From assembly GCA_945889625.1 (NCBI GenBank), contig CAMDCE010000011.1, positions 42,707 to 106,706 of the forward strand: a stretch of 64,000 nucleotides of DNA, in the 5' to 3' direction. A program made the position numbers and the translations under genes. This DNA is from Asaia bogorensis. GTDB taxonomy: Bacteria > Pseudomonadota > Alphaproteobacteria > Reyranellales > Reyranellaceae. Positions 1 to 8,399 of the stretch are shown here, piece by piece; positions within the stretch are counted from its first letter, which is position 1, and each line of letters begins with the position of its first letter. The notes below the pieces were generated by a model. The model did not search any database. It was not told where the DNA came from and was given only the letters and a program-made list of their open reading frames with translations.

Positions 1-171
1 CGCGCGAAATGTCGTCGTGATGGGCAGTGGTTGAGGTCCGCCTCGAAGCTGGCCGGTGTATCGGCCGTCGATCCTGCTCGTCCACGAGTCATCGGCAACC
101 GCGCAAACTGTCCCGAGCAGGACGAAACCGGTTGCCGCAACGAGTCGAGAGAGGACCGTCGCTCGCCGCAT
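1..171 (-). CDS. Secreted protein of unknown function, N-terminal part only
   Basis: An open frame starts with ATG at 171 on the minus strand and runs through all 57 codons to the window edge. The N-terminus is a clear Sec signal peptide: MRRATVLSR, a hydrophobic stretch (LVAATGFVLLGTVCAVA) and a likely cleavage before DDSWTSRIDG. The mature part seen so far (DGRYTGQLRGGPQPLPITT) does not identify a family. The start lies 6 bp beyond the stop codon of the large membrane protein at 178-1758, so the two probably form one leftward unit. Too little is present to assign a function. Confidence 0.6.
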   Translation of the reverse strand, partial: MRRATVLSRLVAATGFVLLGTVCAVADDSWTSRIDGRYTGQLRGGPQPLPITTTFRA

Positions 172-177
172 GTGTCG

Positions 178-1758
178 CTACTTTTTTCTCTTCCTGCGGT
201 AGATCTTGTAGCGGTCGACATCCATGAGGTGCTCGTAGCCTTCGAAGGCGTCGGCGAACACACGATTCTGCTGGAAGTATTCGAGGTAGTCGAAGACCCT
301 GCCCTGGCAGCGCGGCATGCCGGGGATGGTGTCGAGGATCAGGAGATCGGGCTTGCCGCGCGCGAAATCCTCCGAGACGGCGTCGAACACGAACTTCTCG
401 GTGTCCGACATCGTGTCGGGTGCGTTGTAGAGCGCGGGGAAATCCTCGCAGTCGGCATAGACGCCCTGCACCACCCACATCGTCAGGAACCGCATGGTCA
501 TGCGGCCGTCGACGTAGTTCAGCATCGGCCAGAACGGATAGATGCCGGGCGAGAGCGTCATGATCGTGCGGTGCGGTGCGTTCTGTTCGACGATGTGGCG
601 CAGGATGCCGCCGATCGAATCCTCGTACTGGCGCTGCTTGTAGAAGGGAGGGGTGTAAAGCGCCGCCTGGAAGTAGAGCAGCACCATCAGCGTGGCCGAG
701 ATCACGGCCACCGGCAGGCGATGGCCGCTGCGGCTGATCGGCAGGTAGCGGTCGACGGTCTGCGACAGCGTGAGTGCCGCCAGCAGGATCGCGGCGGAGA
801 GGGCGGGCAGCACGTGATAGGGCCAGCCCTTGGCTTGGGCGATCGCCGACACGGCGGCGCCGACGCCGAAGGCCAGCAAGGCGCGGGCGGCCAGCGTATG
901 GGTGAGGAATACCGCGAAGCCGCCGAAGATCAGCAGGGCCAGCAGGGTCGGCGCCATCACGTCGCTGAACAGTACCTGCCGCCATCCGGCTTCGCCGATC
1001 GGCTGGTAGGATTCGACCGCCAGCGGCATCACGAAGCGGCCGAATACCGAGAAGACCGTGAACATCAGCACGAGGTGCGCGACGGCCATCGCGCCGATCG
1101 CCCAGGGAATGGGATCGGAGAGGGTCGTCCGCCAGCCGCGGCGCAGCAGCAGAAAGAGTTCCACTGCCGCCGGGATGGCGAGGTAGTAGGGCTTGAGCAT
1201 CAGGAAGATGCCGGCCACAAGGCCGATGGCGAGGGCGGACCCGCGCGTCAGCTGCACGCCCTCGGCGCGCGCCATCGACGCCAGCAGGTAGGGTGCGCAG
1301 GCCACGAACATCAGGTGCTCGCGCTGGCCGAAATGCTCATTGGGCAGCACCGTGAAAAGGAACAGCAGCACCGGCGGCAACAGCGCTTCGGTCAGCGCAT
1401 GGTCGGCCGAGGGCACGAGACGGACCAGCCGGCGGCAGGCGAAGAACGATGCAAAGATGCCGGCCACCACCCAGGCGGTGAACCAGAAGGCCACGGTGCC
1501 CGGCAGCAGCTTGGCCGTAAGCACGGGCAGCGCGTGGACGATGAAGGTGAGCGGCAGGTTCTCGTCGATCACCTCGACATAAAGCTTCTCGCCGCCGATC
1601 CAGCGGGTCGAAACGTCGAGGACGGCCGCGACGTCGTGGTTGATCGGCGGAAAGAAATAGCCCGCGAGCCACAGCACGGGCAGGGCGAACAGCGGCACCA
1701 GCAGCAGTCGTTCGACACGCGGCGAGAGTGTTGGCGGCTTGGTCGTGACGGTTGGCAA
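178..1758 (-). CDS. Multi-pass membrane protein, GT-C glycosyltransferase-like
   Basis: A 526-residue integral membrane protein. After a short cytoplasmic N-terminus, the first hydrophobic segment (about residues 18-38) is followed by a loop that begins INHDVAAVLD and continues to YVEVIDENLPLTF, the acidic first-loop pattern typical of GT-C fold enzymes, which use lipid-phosphate sugars as donors. About ten more hydrophobic segments follow, then a soluble C-terminal part (about 420-526) rich in aromatic and acidic residues. The divergent neighbours (methyltransferase, polyprenyl-phosphate GT2, SMR protein) fit an envelope sugar or lipid modification role. That role is inferred from fold and context; the substrate is unknown. 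Confidence 0.7.
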   Translation of the reverse strand: MPTVTTKPPTLSPRVERLLLVPLFALPVLWLAGYFFPPINHDVAAVLDVSTRWIGGEKLYVEVIDENLPLTFIVHALPVLTAKLLPGTVAFWFTAWVVAGIFASFFACRRLVRLVPSADHALTEALLPPVLLFLFTVLPNEHFGQREHLMFVACAPYLLASMARAEGVQLTRGSALAIGLVAGIFLMLKPYYLAIPAAVELFLLLRRGWRTTLSDPIPWAIGAMAVAHLVLMFTVFSVFGRFVMPLAVESYQPIGEAGWRQVLFSDVMAPTLLALLIFGGFAVFLTHTLAARALLAFGVGAAVSAIAQAKGWPYHVLPALSAAILLAALTLSQTVDRYLPISRSGHRLPVAVISATLMVLLYFQAALYTPPFYKQRQYEDSIGGILRHIVEQNAPHRTIMTLSPGIYPFWPMLNYVDGRMTMRFLTMWVVQGVYADCEDFPALYNAPDTMSDTEKFVFDAVSEDFARGKPDLLILDTIPGMPRCQGRVFDYLEYFQQNRVFADAFEGYEHLMDVDRYKIYRRKRKK

Positions 1759-1789
1759 GACAGGACGAAGATATCATAAGCGGGAGTCA

Positions 1790-1981
1790 TTTCTCCTCCC
1801 CAGTCTGCTGGGCTAGCGCTATGGCCGCAAAAGCGGCCATAGTCGCGCGGGTGTCGGCGTCTTGCGACGACGGAGGGGTCATGAGTCACGATCTGGGGCG
1901 TTTGTGGACCCCCGGCGCCTGCGAAGGCGCAAGGTCGCCGTATGACCGCGCCATCTCCCCATAGGAATGGGGAGGGAAAGC
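1790..1981. repeat. Degenerate palindromic repeat pair in an intergenic region
   Basis: The 230-bp gap between the divergent membrane protein and methyltransferase genes holds several inverted repeats. One is a perfect 10-bp stem with an AAAA loop (CTATGGCCGC / GCGGCCATAG, about 1820-1843). Next comes GTGTCGGCGTCTTGCGACGA followed by CGGAGGGGTCATG (about 1852-1884), a diverged version of the repeat inserted in dnaE2 (GTGTCCGCGTCTTCGCGGAC, then GGAGGGGGTC). Near the right end is a CTCCCC...GGGGAG hairpin (about 1955-1979). It looks like a decayed copy of the same element. Promoters for the two flanking genes must also lie here but are not distinct. Confidence 0.5.
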
Positions 1982-1988
1982 ACGCGGC

Positions 1989-2729
1989 ATGGAGCGGGCT
2001 GAATACGAGCGCATGCATGCGGTCGAAGATCGCATGTGGTGGTATCGCGGCCTGCGCACGCTGGCCGCCGACCTGCTGGCCCGGTCCCTGGAGCGCTCGG
2101 GCGCGGCCGGCCCGGTGCTGGACGCCGGCTGCGGCACCGGCGGCATGCTGGCGAGGCTGGGACCCGCGGTCGCTGGCCGTCCGACCCTGGGGCTCGAGTA
2201 CGATGTAATTGCAGCCGGCCTCGCCGCCGCCAAGGCCAGGCGGCCCGTGGCCGCCGGCTCGGTCAACGAAATGCCTTTAGGCGACGGCACGCTCGGCGGC
2301 TACCTGTCGCTCGACGTGCTGTGCCATGGCGGGGTCGAGCCGGGGCGTGCTCTTGGCGAGGCGTATCGTTGCCTCGCGCCGGGCGCCGTCGCGGTGTTCA
2401 ACCTGCCGGCCTACGGCTGGCTGTTGTCGGCCCATGACAGGCGCGTGCACAATGTCCGCCGTTTCGACCGTGGTCAGGCGCGCGCGCTGCTCGTAGGCCA
2501 TGGTTTCCATATCCTCCGCTCCAGCTACTGGAACACCCTGTTGTTTCCCCTGATGTTGCTGCACCGAGTAGTCGAACGCCGCGACGCCGCAAGCGACGTA
2601 CGCGACTTTCCCGGCTGGCTCGACGCGCTGTTCTCCGCCGCACTCGCGCTGGAGCGGATGGCCATCGCGGCCGGCATCTCCCTGCCGTTCGGCGGCTCGC
2701 TGATCGTCGTGGCGGCGCGCGATGGCTGA
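1989..2729 (+). CDS. Class I SAM-dependent methyltransferase
   Basis: A 246-residue protein with the Rossmann-type SAM site VLDAGCGTGG at residues 43-52 and an acidic strand-2 residue in LGLEYD. The post-I and post-II motifs (NEMPLGDGTLGGYLSLDVL) place it in the Methyltransf_11/12 group. The C-terminal 80 residues are more hydrophobic and could contact membrane or a lipid substrate. Its 3' end overlaps the GT2 gene by 8 bp, indicating translational coupling, so it probably modifies the same sugar or lipid product. The substrate cannot be told from sequence. Confidence 0.85.
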   Translation: MERAEYERMHAVEDRMWWYRGLRTLAADLLARSLERSGAAGPVLDAGCGTGGMLARLGPAVAGRPTLGLEYDVIAAGLAAAKARRPVAAGSVNEMPLGDGTLGGYLSLDVLCHGGVEPGRALGEAYRCLAPGAVAVFNLPAYGWLLSAHDRRVHNVRRFDRGQARALLVGHGFHILRSSYWNTLLFPLMLLHRVVERRDAASDVRDFPGWLDALFSAALALERMAIAAGISLPFGGSLIVVAARDG

Positions 2730-3768
2730 GGCCCCCGCCCTGTCGCCCGCGCTGTCAGTCGTCGTGCCGGTCTATAATGGCGCCGCCACGGTCGGCGAAC
2801 TGGTCGGGGCGCTGCGCGCTCTCGACATCCCGGGCGGGCTGGAGATCGTGCTGGTGGTCGACGGCAGCCCCGACAACAGCCTCGAGGTCTGCAAACAGCT
2901 TGCCGCCGGGCCGGGTGCGCCGGTCGTGCTGTTGAGCCTCAGCCGCAATTTCGGCGAGCACAATGCGGTAATGGCGGGCCTTTCGCGCGCGCGCGGCGCC
3001 TACGCCATCACCATGGACGACGACCTGCAGAATCCGCCCGGCGAGGTCAAGCGCCTGTTCGAATATGCCCGCGACGGCGGCTACGACGCGGTCTACACCT
3101 ACTACGAAGAGAAGAAGCACGCGGCCTGGCGCAACCTCGGCAGCCGCTTCACCAACTGGTGCGCCGACCACCTGATCGACAAGCCGCGCGGCCTCTATCT
3201 CTCGAGCTTCCGCTGCATCTCGGCCTTCGTGCGCGAGCACATCGCGGTGGGCTACGAAGGCCCCTATCCATACGTCGACGGCCTGGTCTTCCAGGTCACG
3301 CAGAATGTCGGACGCCTGCAGGTCGAGCACCTGCCGCGCGTCGAGGGCCGCTCCAACTACACGCTCGCCCGGCTGTTCCGCCTGTGGCTGTCGATGTTCC
3401 TCAATTTCTCGGTGATACCGCTGCGCTTCGCCACGCTGTTCGGCATCGCATTCGGTGCGCTGGGGGTCGTTGCCGCCGTGATCGTGATCGCCGAGGCGAT
3501 TTCGGCGAACAAGCCGCCGCAGGGCTGGGCCTCACTGATGGTGGCGGTGCTCGTGCTCGCGGGCGTGCAGCTCATCGTGGTTGGCCTGATCGGCGAATAT
3601 CTCGGCCGCATGTTCCTCGCCGTGAACCGCAAGCCGCAATATCTCGTGCGCGAGGTGTTCCGGCGCGGCCCAGAAGGATCGGGGGCTGGTCTCGAGGTCG
3701 AGCGGCCGCAGGCCGACACCAAAGCAGCCGGCCAGCCCCATCGCCAGCCGTCCCAACCGGAGTCCTGA
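2722..3768 (+). CDS. Family 2 glycosyltransferase, polyprenyl-phosphate sugar synthase type
   Basis: A 348-residue protein. The N-terminal GT-A domain (about residues 10-230) starts with LSVVVPVYNG, has the VVDGSPDNS nucleotide-binding segment and a metal-binding MDDDLQNPP at 98-106. Two hydrophobic helices near 232-260 and 270-300 anchor it in the membrane, as in the DPM1/GtrB/ArnC group, which moves a sugar from a nucleotide to undecaprenyl phosphate. It sits between a methyltransferase (8-bp overlap) and an SMR protein (3-bp gap), the combination seen when a lipid-linked sugar is made and flipped. The sugar is not predictable. Confidence 0.88.
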   Translation: MAEAPALSPALSVVVPVYNGAATVGELVGALRALDIPGGLEIVLVVDGSPDNSLEVCKQLAAGPGAPVVLLSLSRNFGEHNAVMAGLSRARGAYAITMDDDLQNPPGEVKRLFEYARDGGYDAVYTYYEEKKHAAWRNLGSRFTNWCADHLIDKPRGLYLSSFRCISAFVREHIAVGYEGPYPYVDGLVFQVTQNVGRLQVEHLPRVEGRSNYTLARLFRLWLSMFLNFSVIPLRFATLFGIAFGALGVVAAVIVIAEAISANKPPQGWASLMVAVLVLAGVQLIVVGLIGEYLGRMFLAVNRKPQYLVREVFRRGPEGSGAGLEVERPQADTKAAGQPHRQPSQPES

Positions 3769-3771
3769 ACA

Positions 3772-4104
3772 ATGATGATCTACTACGTGGTGCTGGGGTT
3801 CGGCATCCTGGCCGGTATCGCCGGCCAGATGCTCCTGAAGCAGGGAGCCGACGCGCCGACCATCGTCGGTCAGCTTCTGCGGCCGTCGACCCTGTGCGGC
3901 CTCGCTCTCTACGGCTCGGCCGCTTTTCTCTATATCTTCGCCCTGCGCAAGATCCCGGTGTCGGTCGCCTTCCCGTCGGTGTCGCTGTCCTATGCGATCG
4001 TGGCGGTGCTCGGCCACTTCCTGTTCGGCGAACCGTTTGGCATCAAGCAGATCGGCGGCATCGCGCTCATCATGGGCGGCGTCGCCTTGATCAATCAGAC
4101 GTGA
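3772..4104 (+). CDS. Small four-helix SMR/EamA-type membrane protein (ArnE/ArnF-like)
   Basis: A 110-residue protein with four predicted membrane helices: about 3-22, 36-54, 60-80 and 87-107. The motif GQMLLKQGA in helix 1 and the proline-rich RKIPVSVAFPSVSLSYA segment resemble the small multidrug resistance fold and the ArnE/ArnF flippase subunits. Coming directly after a polyprenyl-phosphate GT2, the likeliest role is as part of a flippase for the lipid-linked sugar; a drug or metabolite exporter is the alternative. Two ATG codons in a row (3772, 3775) leave the start uncertain by one residue. Confidence 0.75.
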   Translation: MMIYYVVLGFGILAGIAGQMLLKQGADAPTIVGQLLRPSTLCGLALYGSAAFLYIFALRKIPVSVAFPSVSLSYAIVAVLGHFLFGEPFGIKQIGGIALIMGGVALINQT

Positions 4105-4114
4105 GGGTGCACGC

Positions 4115-4978
4115 GTGACCTACGAGCAGATCAAGTACGAGACCGCCAACGGCATCCTCACCATCACGTTGAACCGGCCCGACAAGCTTAATGCCTTCAC
4201 CGGCAAGATGCTGTCGGAGCTCTTGGATGCCATGGACCGCGCCGACCGCGACGACGACGTGCGCGCCATCGTCTTCACCGGCGCCGGTCGCGGCTTCTGC
4301 GCAGGTGCGGACTTGTCAGGTGGCGCGAATACCTTCAACGCCGAGAACCGCGGGCCGGTCGATCCCGGCCTCGACGGCCATCGCGACGGTGGCGGCCTGT
4401 TCACACTGCGCCTCTATGACGTGTTGAAGCCCACGATCGCCGCCTGCAACGGGCCGGCGGTCGGCGTCGGCATCACGATGCAGCTGCCGATGGACATCCG
4501 GCTGGCGTCGGAGACGGCGCGCTACGGCTTCGTGTTCACGCGTCGCGCCATCGTCATGGAGGCCTGCTCGAGCTGGTTCCTGCCGCGCCTCGTCGGCCCG
4601 CAGCAGGCGCTGGAATGGGTGATGACCGGCCGTGTCTTCTCGGCCGAGGAGGCGCTGGCCGGCCGGCTGGTGCGCTCGGTCCACAAACCCGACCAACTCC
4701 TGCCGGCAGCCTACGCTCTGGCCCGCGAGATCGCCGACAACACCGCGCCCGTCTCGGTGGCGCTCAATCGCCAGATGCTGTGGAAGATGCTGGGCGCCGA
4801 TCATCCGATGGAGGCCCACAAGGTCGATTCCAAGGGCATCTATGCCCGCGGCAAGTCGGCCGACGTGAAGGAGGGCGTGAGCGCCTTCCTGGAAAAACGC
4901 CCGGCGCGCTTCCCCATGAAGGTGACCGACGGCATGCCGTCCTACTTTCCGTGGTGGGCTGAGCGGACCTTCAAGTGA
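4115..4978 (+). CDS. Enoyl-CoA hydratase/isomerase family protein (crotonase)
   Basis: A 287-residue crotonase-fold protein with a GTG start 11 bp after the SMR gene and a GAGGG ribosome site. The oxyanion-hole segments are clear: GFCAGADLSGG near residue 69 and GPAVGVGITMQLPMD near 112. The position of the first catalytic Glu of classical hydratases is not acidic (YGFVFT), while the second is kept in ALEWVMTG. It therefore may act as an isomerase or hydrolase instead of a hydratase. It shares its direction and close spacing with the envelope genes upstream, but no functional link is obvious. The CoA substrate is unknown. Confidence 0.85.
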   Translation: MTYEQIKYETANGILTITLNRPDKLNAFTGKMLSELLDAMDRADRDDDVRAIVFTGAGRGFCAGADLSGGANTFNAENRGPVDPGLDGHRDGGGLFTLRLYDVLKPTIAACNGPAVGVGITMQLPMDIRLASETARYGFVFTRRAIVMEACSSWFLPRLVGPQQALEWVMTGRVFSAEEALAGRLVRSVHKPDQLLPAAYALAREIADNTAPVSVALNRQMLWKMLGADHPMEAHKVDSKGIYARGKSADVKEGVSAFLEKRPARFPMKVTDGMPSYFPWWAERTFK

Positions 4979-4997
4979 GGCCTGGCCTTGTCACGGT

Positions 4998-5015
4998 TTC
5001 CCACCGGCGTGGGAA
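4998..5015. terminator. Hairpin between convergent crotonase genes
   Basis: Perfect 7-bp stem TTCCCAC/GTGGGAA with a CGGC loop, 20 bp after the stop of the rightward crotonase. A second short hairpin (ATGCC-GAT-GGCAT) follows at about 5022-5035. There is no long T run, so it is a possible but weak bidirectional terminator between the two genes that end here. Confidence 0.4.
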
Positions 5016-5086
5016 GCCTCCGATGCCGATGGCATAAGGGTTTTCGGCGATTCTTCCCACTTCCCGCCACACCCTGTGACGCCCGT

Positions 5087-5923
5087 CTAGTGCCCGGTGA
5101 AGCGCGCCGTGCGCTTTTCGAGGAAGTGGGCGACGCCCTCCTTGAAGTCGGATGTCTGGAAGGAGAGTTCCATCTCGTGGTTGGCCTGCACGGTGGCCTC
5201 GGCCAGCGTCTGGAACTCGGCTTCCCAGATCTGCTTCTTCATCACCGCAACCGAGCGCGGCGACACCGTGTCGGCCATCAACCGGGCGTAGGCGCGGGTC
5301 TCGGCCATCAACTTGTCGTCGGCGATGACGCGGCTCACCAGACCCAGTGCCAGCGCCTCGGGCGCGCGGAACTTGCGCGCCGAGCACAGGAGGTCCATCG
5401 CCGCCGGCAGGCCGACCAGGCGGGGCAGCAGCCAGCTCACGCCGTGTTCGGCGATCAGGCCGCGCTGGGCAAAGGCGGTGGTGAACACCGCCGATTCGCC
5501 CGCGAAGCGCAGGTCGGCATAGAGCGGGATGACGAAGCCCAGGCCGGCGGCGGGGCCGTTGATCGCCGCGATGATGAACTTCGGGATGGCCGGAAAGTAC
5601 GAATAGTTCATGCGGAACTCGGCCAGCGCGCTGCCGCCCGCCAGGTCGGATTGTGCCTTGGTCGATCGGTCGGCGGTTGCGCCTCCCTGGCCGCCGCCCG
5701 CCTGGATGGCCTGCAGCCCGCCCATGTCGGCGCCGGCGCAGAAGCCGCGGCCCGCGCCGGTCAGGATGATGGCGCGGACGTCGGGATCACCGCCGGCGGC
5801 GTGCATGGCGTCCTTGAGGTCGAAATGCATCTGGCGCGTCCAGGCGTTCAGTCTCTCCGGACGGTTGAGCGTGATGGTGCAGATGCGATCGGCGACCTCG
5901 TAGAGCACGGTTTCATAGGCCAT
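5087..5923 (-). CDS. Enoyl-CoA hydratase/isomerase family protein (crotonase)
   Basis: A 278-residue crotonase. I place the start at 5923 (MAYETVLYEVADR) because a strong GGAGGAG ribosome site lies about 10 bases upstream and the family begins here; an upstream ATG at 5998 would add 25 unrelated residues. Oxyanion-hole segments are GFCAGADMGGLQ and GPAAGLGFVIPLYADLRF. The two usual catalytic Glu positions read FTTAFAQ and AAMDLL, so neither is a standard Glu. It is a paralogue of the crotonase at 4115-4978 and converges with it. It is divergent from the MaoC gene, across a repeat-bearing control region. The substrate is not predictable. Confidence 0.85.
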   Translation of the reverse strand: MAYETVLYEVADRICTITLNRPERLNAWTRQMHFDLKDAMHAAGGDPDVRAIILTGAGRGFCAGADMGGLQAIQAGGGQGGATADRSTKAQSDLAGGSALAEFRMNYSYFPAIPKFIIAAINGPAAGLGFVIPLYADLRFAGESAVFTTAFAQRGLIAEHGVSWLLPRLVGLPAAMDLLCSARKFRAPEALALGLVSRVIADDKLMAETRAYARLMADTVSPRSVAVMKKQIWEAEFQTLAEATVQANHEMELSFQTSDFKEGVAHFLEKRTARFTGH

Positions 5924-5954
5924 CGACGGGTCTCCTCCTGTGCGTTTTTGCGGC

Positions 5955-6022
5955 TCGCATGATGCGAAGAACCGAGTGACGATACAAATGGGACCCAATC
6001 GCTACAAATGGCACCCGATTGG
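5955..6022. promoter_or_regulatory. Palindrome plus 20-bp tandem repeat in a divergent control region
   Basis: The 245 bp between the divergent crotonase and MaoC genes contain a perfect palindrome, TCGCAT-G-ATGCGA, at 5955-5967. After it come two direct repeats with a 20-bp period (5983-6002 and 6003-6022), each starting TACAAATGG and sharing about 16 of 20 bases. The first copy has TGGGACCCA at its centre. Two copies spaced two helical turns apart suggest a regulator site. Which protein binds is unknown; no regulator gene is adjacent. Confidence 0.4.
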
Positions 6023-6168
6023 CCGACCCCGGAGAGGTCGCGCGGGCTATGATCCGGATGTGTTGGGGAGTGTGTTGGGGTTTCGCTTAGGCAAGGAAAT
6101 TGACCGCAAACAAGTGATTTCGTGGTATCCTTGCATACATAGGGAAAAAACACGCCAGAGGTTAGGAA

Positions 6169-6636
6169 ATGGCCAAGAGGGAATTTGCCCACCCGAACGA
6201 GATGCACAAGCACGTGGGCCAGGAAATTGGGGTCAGCGACTGGGTCGAGGTTTCGCAGGCGCGGATCAACCAGTTCGCCGAGGCAACCGGCGATCATCAA
6301 TGGATCCATGTCGACGTCGAGCGCGCCAGGAAGGACATGCCGGGCGGCAAGACCATCGCCCACGGCTTTCTCACGCTTTCGCTCATCCCGATGCTCAATC
6401 ACCAGATCTCGCACATCAACAACGTCCGCAACGGCATCAACTACGGCTGCAACAAAGTGCGCTTCACCAACCCCGTGCCCGCCGGCTCGCGTGTCCGCGC
6501 CCGCGCCAAGCTGATCGCGGCCGACCCGATGAAGGACGGCGGCGTGCGGCTGACCAATCAGGTCACGATAGAAATCGACGGACAGGAGCGTCCGGCCTGT
6601 GTGGCCGAGACAATGTCCATTGTGTACGGCGTCTGA
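6169..6636 (+). CDS. MaoC-family (R)-specific enoyl-CoA hydratase
   Basis: A 155-residue single-domain hot-dog protein. The hydratase motif is present as ATGDHQWIHVD (about residues 41-51), with the catalytic Asp and His in their usual places, followed by IAHGFLTLSL, typical of the NodN/MaoC group. Such enzymes hydrate trans-2-enoyl-CoA to (R)-3-hydroxyacyl-CoA in beta-oxidation or PHA supply. The ATG at 6169 has GTTAGGAA upstream. A TTGACC element near 6100 could be the -35 box. The next gene (ChaC-like) follows by 39 bp and may be co-transcribed. Confidence 0.88.
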   Translation: MAKREFAHPNEMHKHVGQEIGVSDWVEVSQARINQFAEATGDHQWIHVDVERARKDMPGGKTIAHGFLTLSLIPMLNHQISHINNVRNGINYGCNKVRFTNPVPAGSRVRARAKLIAADPMKDGGVRLTNQVTIEIDGQERPACVAETMSIVYGV

Positions 6637-6675
6637 GAGTGCGCGCCGTAAGTCGTCGGGCGTAGGAGAGTAGAG

Positions 6676-7392
6676 TTGCTCAAACGTGAAGAACTGAGTC
6701 CGGAAAAGATCGAGCAGATCGTCCAGGACGCCCGCAAGGCGGGATACGACTTCTTCCTGTCGGCCGAAGAGCGCGAGGCCAGCCTCAAGGAGGCTTTGGC
6801 CAAGTATGCGCCGGGCGACGAGGCCTGGGTCTTTGCCTATGGCTCGCTGATGTGGAATCCGGCGATCGAGTTTGCCGAGCAGCAACCCTGCCTGGTCACG
6901 GGTTGGCGCCGCTCCTTCTGCTTCTGGGTGCCGCTCGGCCGCGGCACGCCCGAACTGCCGGGGTTGATGCTGGCCCTCGAGCGCGGCGGCAGTTGTGAGG
7001 GCATCGCATTCCGGCTGGCGCCCGACCAGGTGCGCAGTGAACTGGCCATCCTGTGGAATCGCGAGATGCTTACGGGCGTCTATCAGCCGCGCTGGGTGCC
7101 GACGAAGCTACGCGACGGCCGCACCGTGACGGCCGTGACCTTCGAGGTCGACACCAGCCATTGCCAGTATTGCGGCGACCTGCCGATCCAGCGCGCCGCC
7201 CATCATATCGCCTTCGCCGAGGGCCGCCGCGGCGCCTGCCGCGATTACCTCGCCAACACCGCCGCCCACGCCCGGGCGCTTGGCATCCACGATCCCTACA
7301 TCGAGGAGATGCTGGAGCGGGTGGCTACTCTGCGCGGCGAGGACACCCAGCCGTCGGTGCCGCCCCAGGTCGAGGCGGTCGGCCAGGCCTAG
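6676..7392 (+). CDS. ChaC-type gamma-glutamylcyclotransferase
   Basis: A 238-residue protein. The signature WVFAYGSLMWNPAIEF (about residues 51-66) forms the substrate loop of ChaC enzymes, which release 5-oxoproline from the gamma-glutamyl group of glutathione. LWNREMLTGVYQPRW carries the family's conserved acidic residue, and a Cys/His-rich segment HCQYCGDL is also visible. Glutathione turnover is the likely role. The start is a TTG at 6676 with TAGGAGAG just upstream; the first 45 residues are a helical extension outside the core domain. Confidence 0.85.
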   Translation: MLKREELSPEKIEQIVQDARKAGYDFFLSAEEREASLKEALAKYAPGDEAWVFAYGSLMWNPAIEFAEQQPCLVTGWRRSFCFWVPLGRGTPELPGLMLALERGGSCEGIAFRLAPDQVRSELAILWNREMLTGVYQPRWVPTKLRDGRTVTAVTFEVDTSHCQYCGDLPIQRAAHHIAFAEGRRGACRDYLANTAAHARALGIHDPYIEEMLERVATLRGEDTQPSVPPQVEAVGQA

Positions 7393-7455
7393 CGCGAGCG
7401 GTGTGGCGCTACCGCCCACGGTGCAGCGCTGCAGCCCGTGTGACATAGTGCGGGC

Positions 7456-8382
7456 GTGTCCAACCTGCTTGCTCGCTGGCGCGCGCTGCCGCCCAATCTG
7501 CGCGGCATCATCTGGGTCGGCCTGTCGGGCGTGTTGTTCGCGCTGCTCAACGTCTTCACGCTGATCCCCGCGCAGCACCTCAACTCCTACGTCATGGCGT
7601 TCATGCGTTACCTTGCCGGGACGCTGATCCTGCTGCCGCTCATCATTCGGCTCGGCCCCTACCGCTCATTCCATTCCCGTCGCAAGGGGCTGCACATTTC
7701 GCGCGGCGTCATCCACGCCTGCGGCATGTTCCTGTGGTTCGCCGCCCTGCCGCGCATCAGCCTGGCCGAGCTCACGGCGCTGGGCTTCACCGGCCCTATC
7801 TTCGTGACCATCGGCGCCGCCCTGTTCCTGGGCGAGAGCGTCCGGCTCCGGCGCTGGGCCGCCGTGCTGGTCGGTTTCGGCGGCGCCATGATCATCATCC
7901 GTCCGGGCTTCACCGAGATCGGCATCGGCGCGATCTGCGTCCTGGTCTCGACGCCGATCTTCTCGGCCTCCAACCTGATCTCGAAGGCCCTGGCGCGCAC
8001 CGACAGCGCCTCGACCATCGTGATCTGGCAGCACCTCGTGATCGTGATCTGCGCCGCGCCGGTCGCCTTCTGGTTCTGGCAGACGCCGGAATGGACCGAC
8101 CTCCTGTGGTTCCTCGCCGCTGGCCTGTGCGGCACCCTGGGGCATATCTGCCAACAGCGCGGCTACCAGATCGCCGACATCACCCTGCTGCAGCCAATCG
8201 GATTCCTGTCGCTGATCTGGAACACGCTGCTGGGGTTGTTCCTGTTCAGCCAGAGCCCCGACATCTGGACGTTCGTGGGCGCGGCGGTGATCTTTGCCAG
8301 CGCGCTCTACATCTCCCACCGCGAAGCGGTGCGGCGCGCAAAGATCAAAAGCGCCGACATTACGCCGGGGCCGCCAGCCTGA
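7456..8382 (+). CDS. EamA/DMT-family inner-membrane transporter
   Basis: A 308-residue protein with ten predicted membrane helices arranged as two EamA repeats of five (about residues 18-145 and 155-295). The family's short charged loops, such as RRKGLHISRGVI and FLGESVRLRRWAAVLVGFGG, are present. Such transporters export or import amino acids, nucleotides or other metabolites; the substrate is not predictable. The start is a GTG at 7456. The gene is convergent with moaA, with 17 bp between the stops. Confidence 0.85.
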   Translation: MSNLLARWRALPPNLRGIIWVGLSGVLFALLNVFTLIPAQHLNSYVMAFMRYLAGTLILLPLIIRLGPYRSFHSRRKGLHISRGVIHACGMFLWFAALPRISLAELTALGFTGPIFVTIGAALFLGESVRLRRWAAVLVGFGGAMIIIRPGFTEIGIGAICVLVSTPIFSASNLISKALARTDSASTIVIWQHLVIVICAAPVAFWFWQTPEWTDLLWFLAAGLCGTLGHICQQRGYQIADITLLQPIGFLSLIWNTLLGLFLFSQSPDIWTFVGAAVIFASALYISHREAVRRAKIKSADITPGPPA

Positions 8383-8399
8383 GCCTTCAGCCGGCCCTC

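Noticed and set aside
31..1779. A 582-codon open frame on the plus strand
   Set aside because: It lies antisense to the multi-span membrane protein and has a low-complexity, Arg/Gln/His-rich translation typical of the reverse strand of GC-rich genes.
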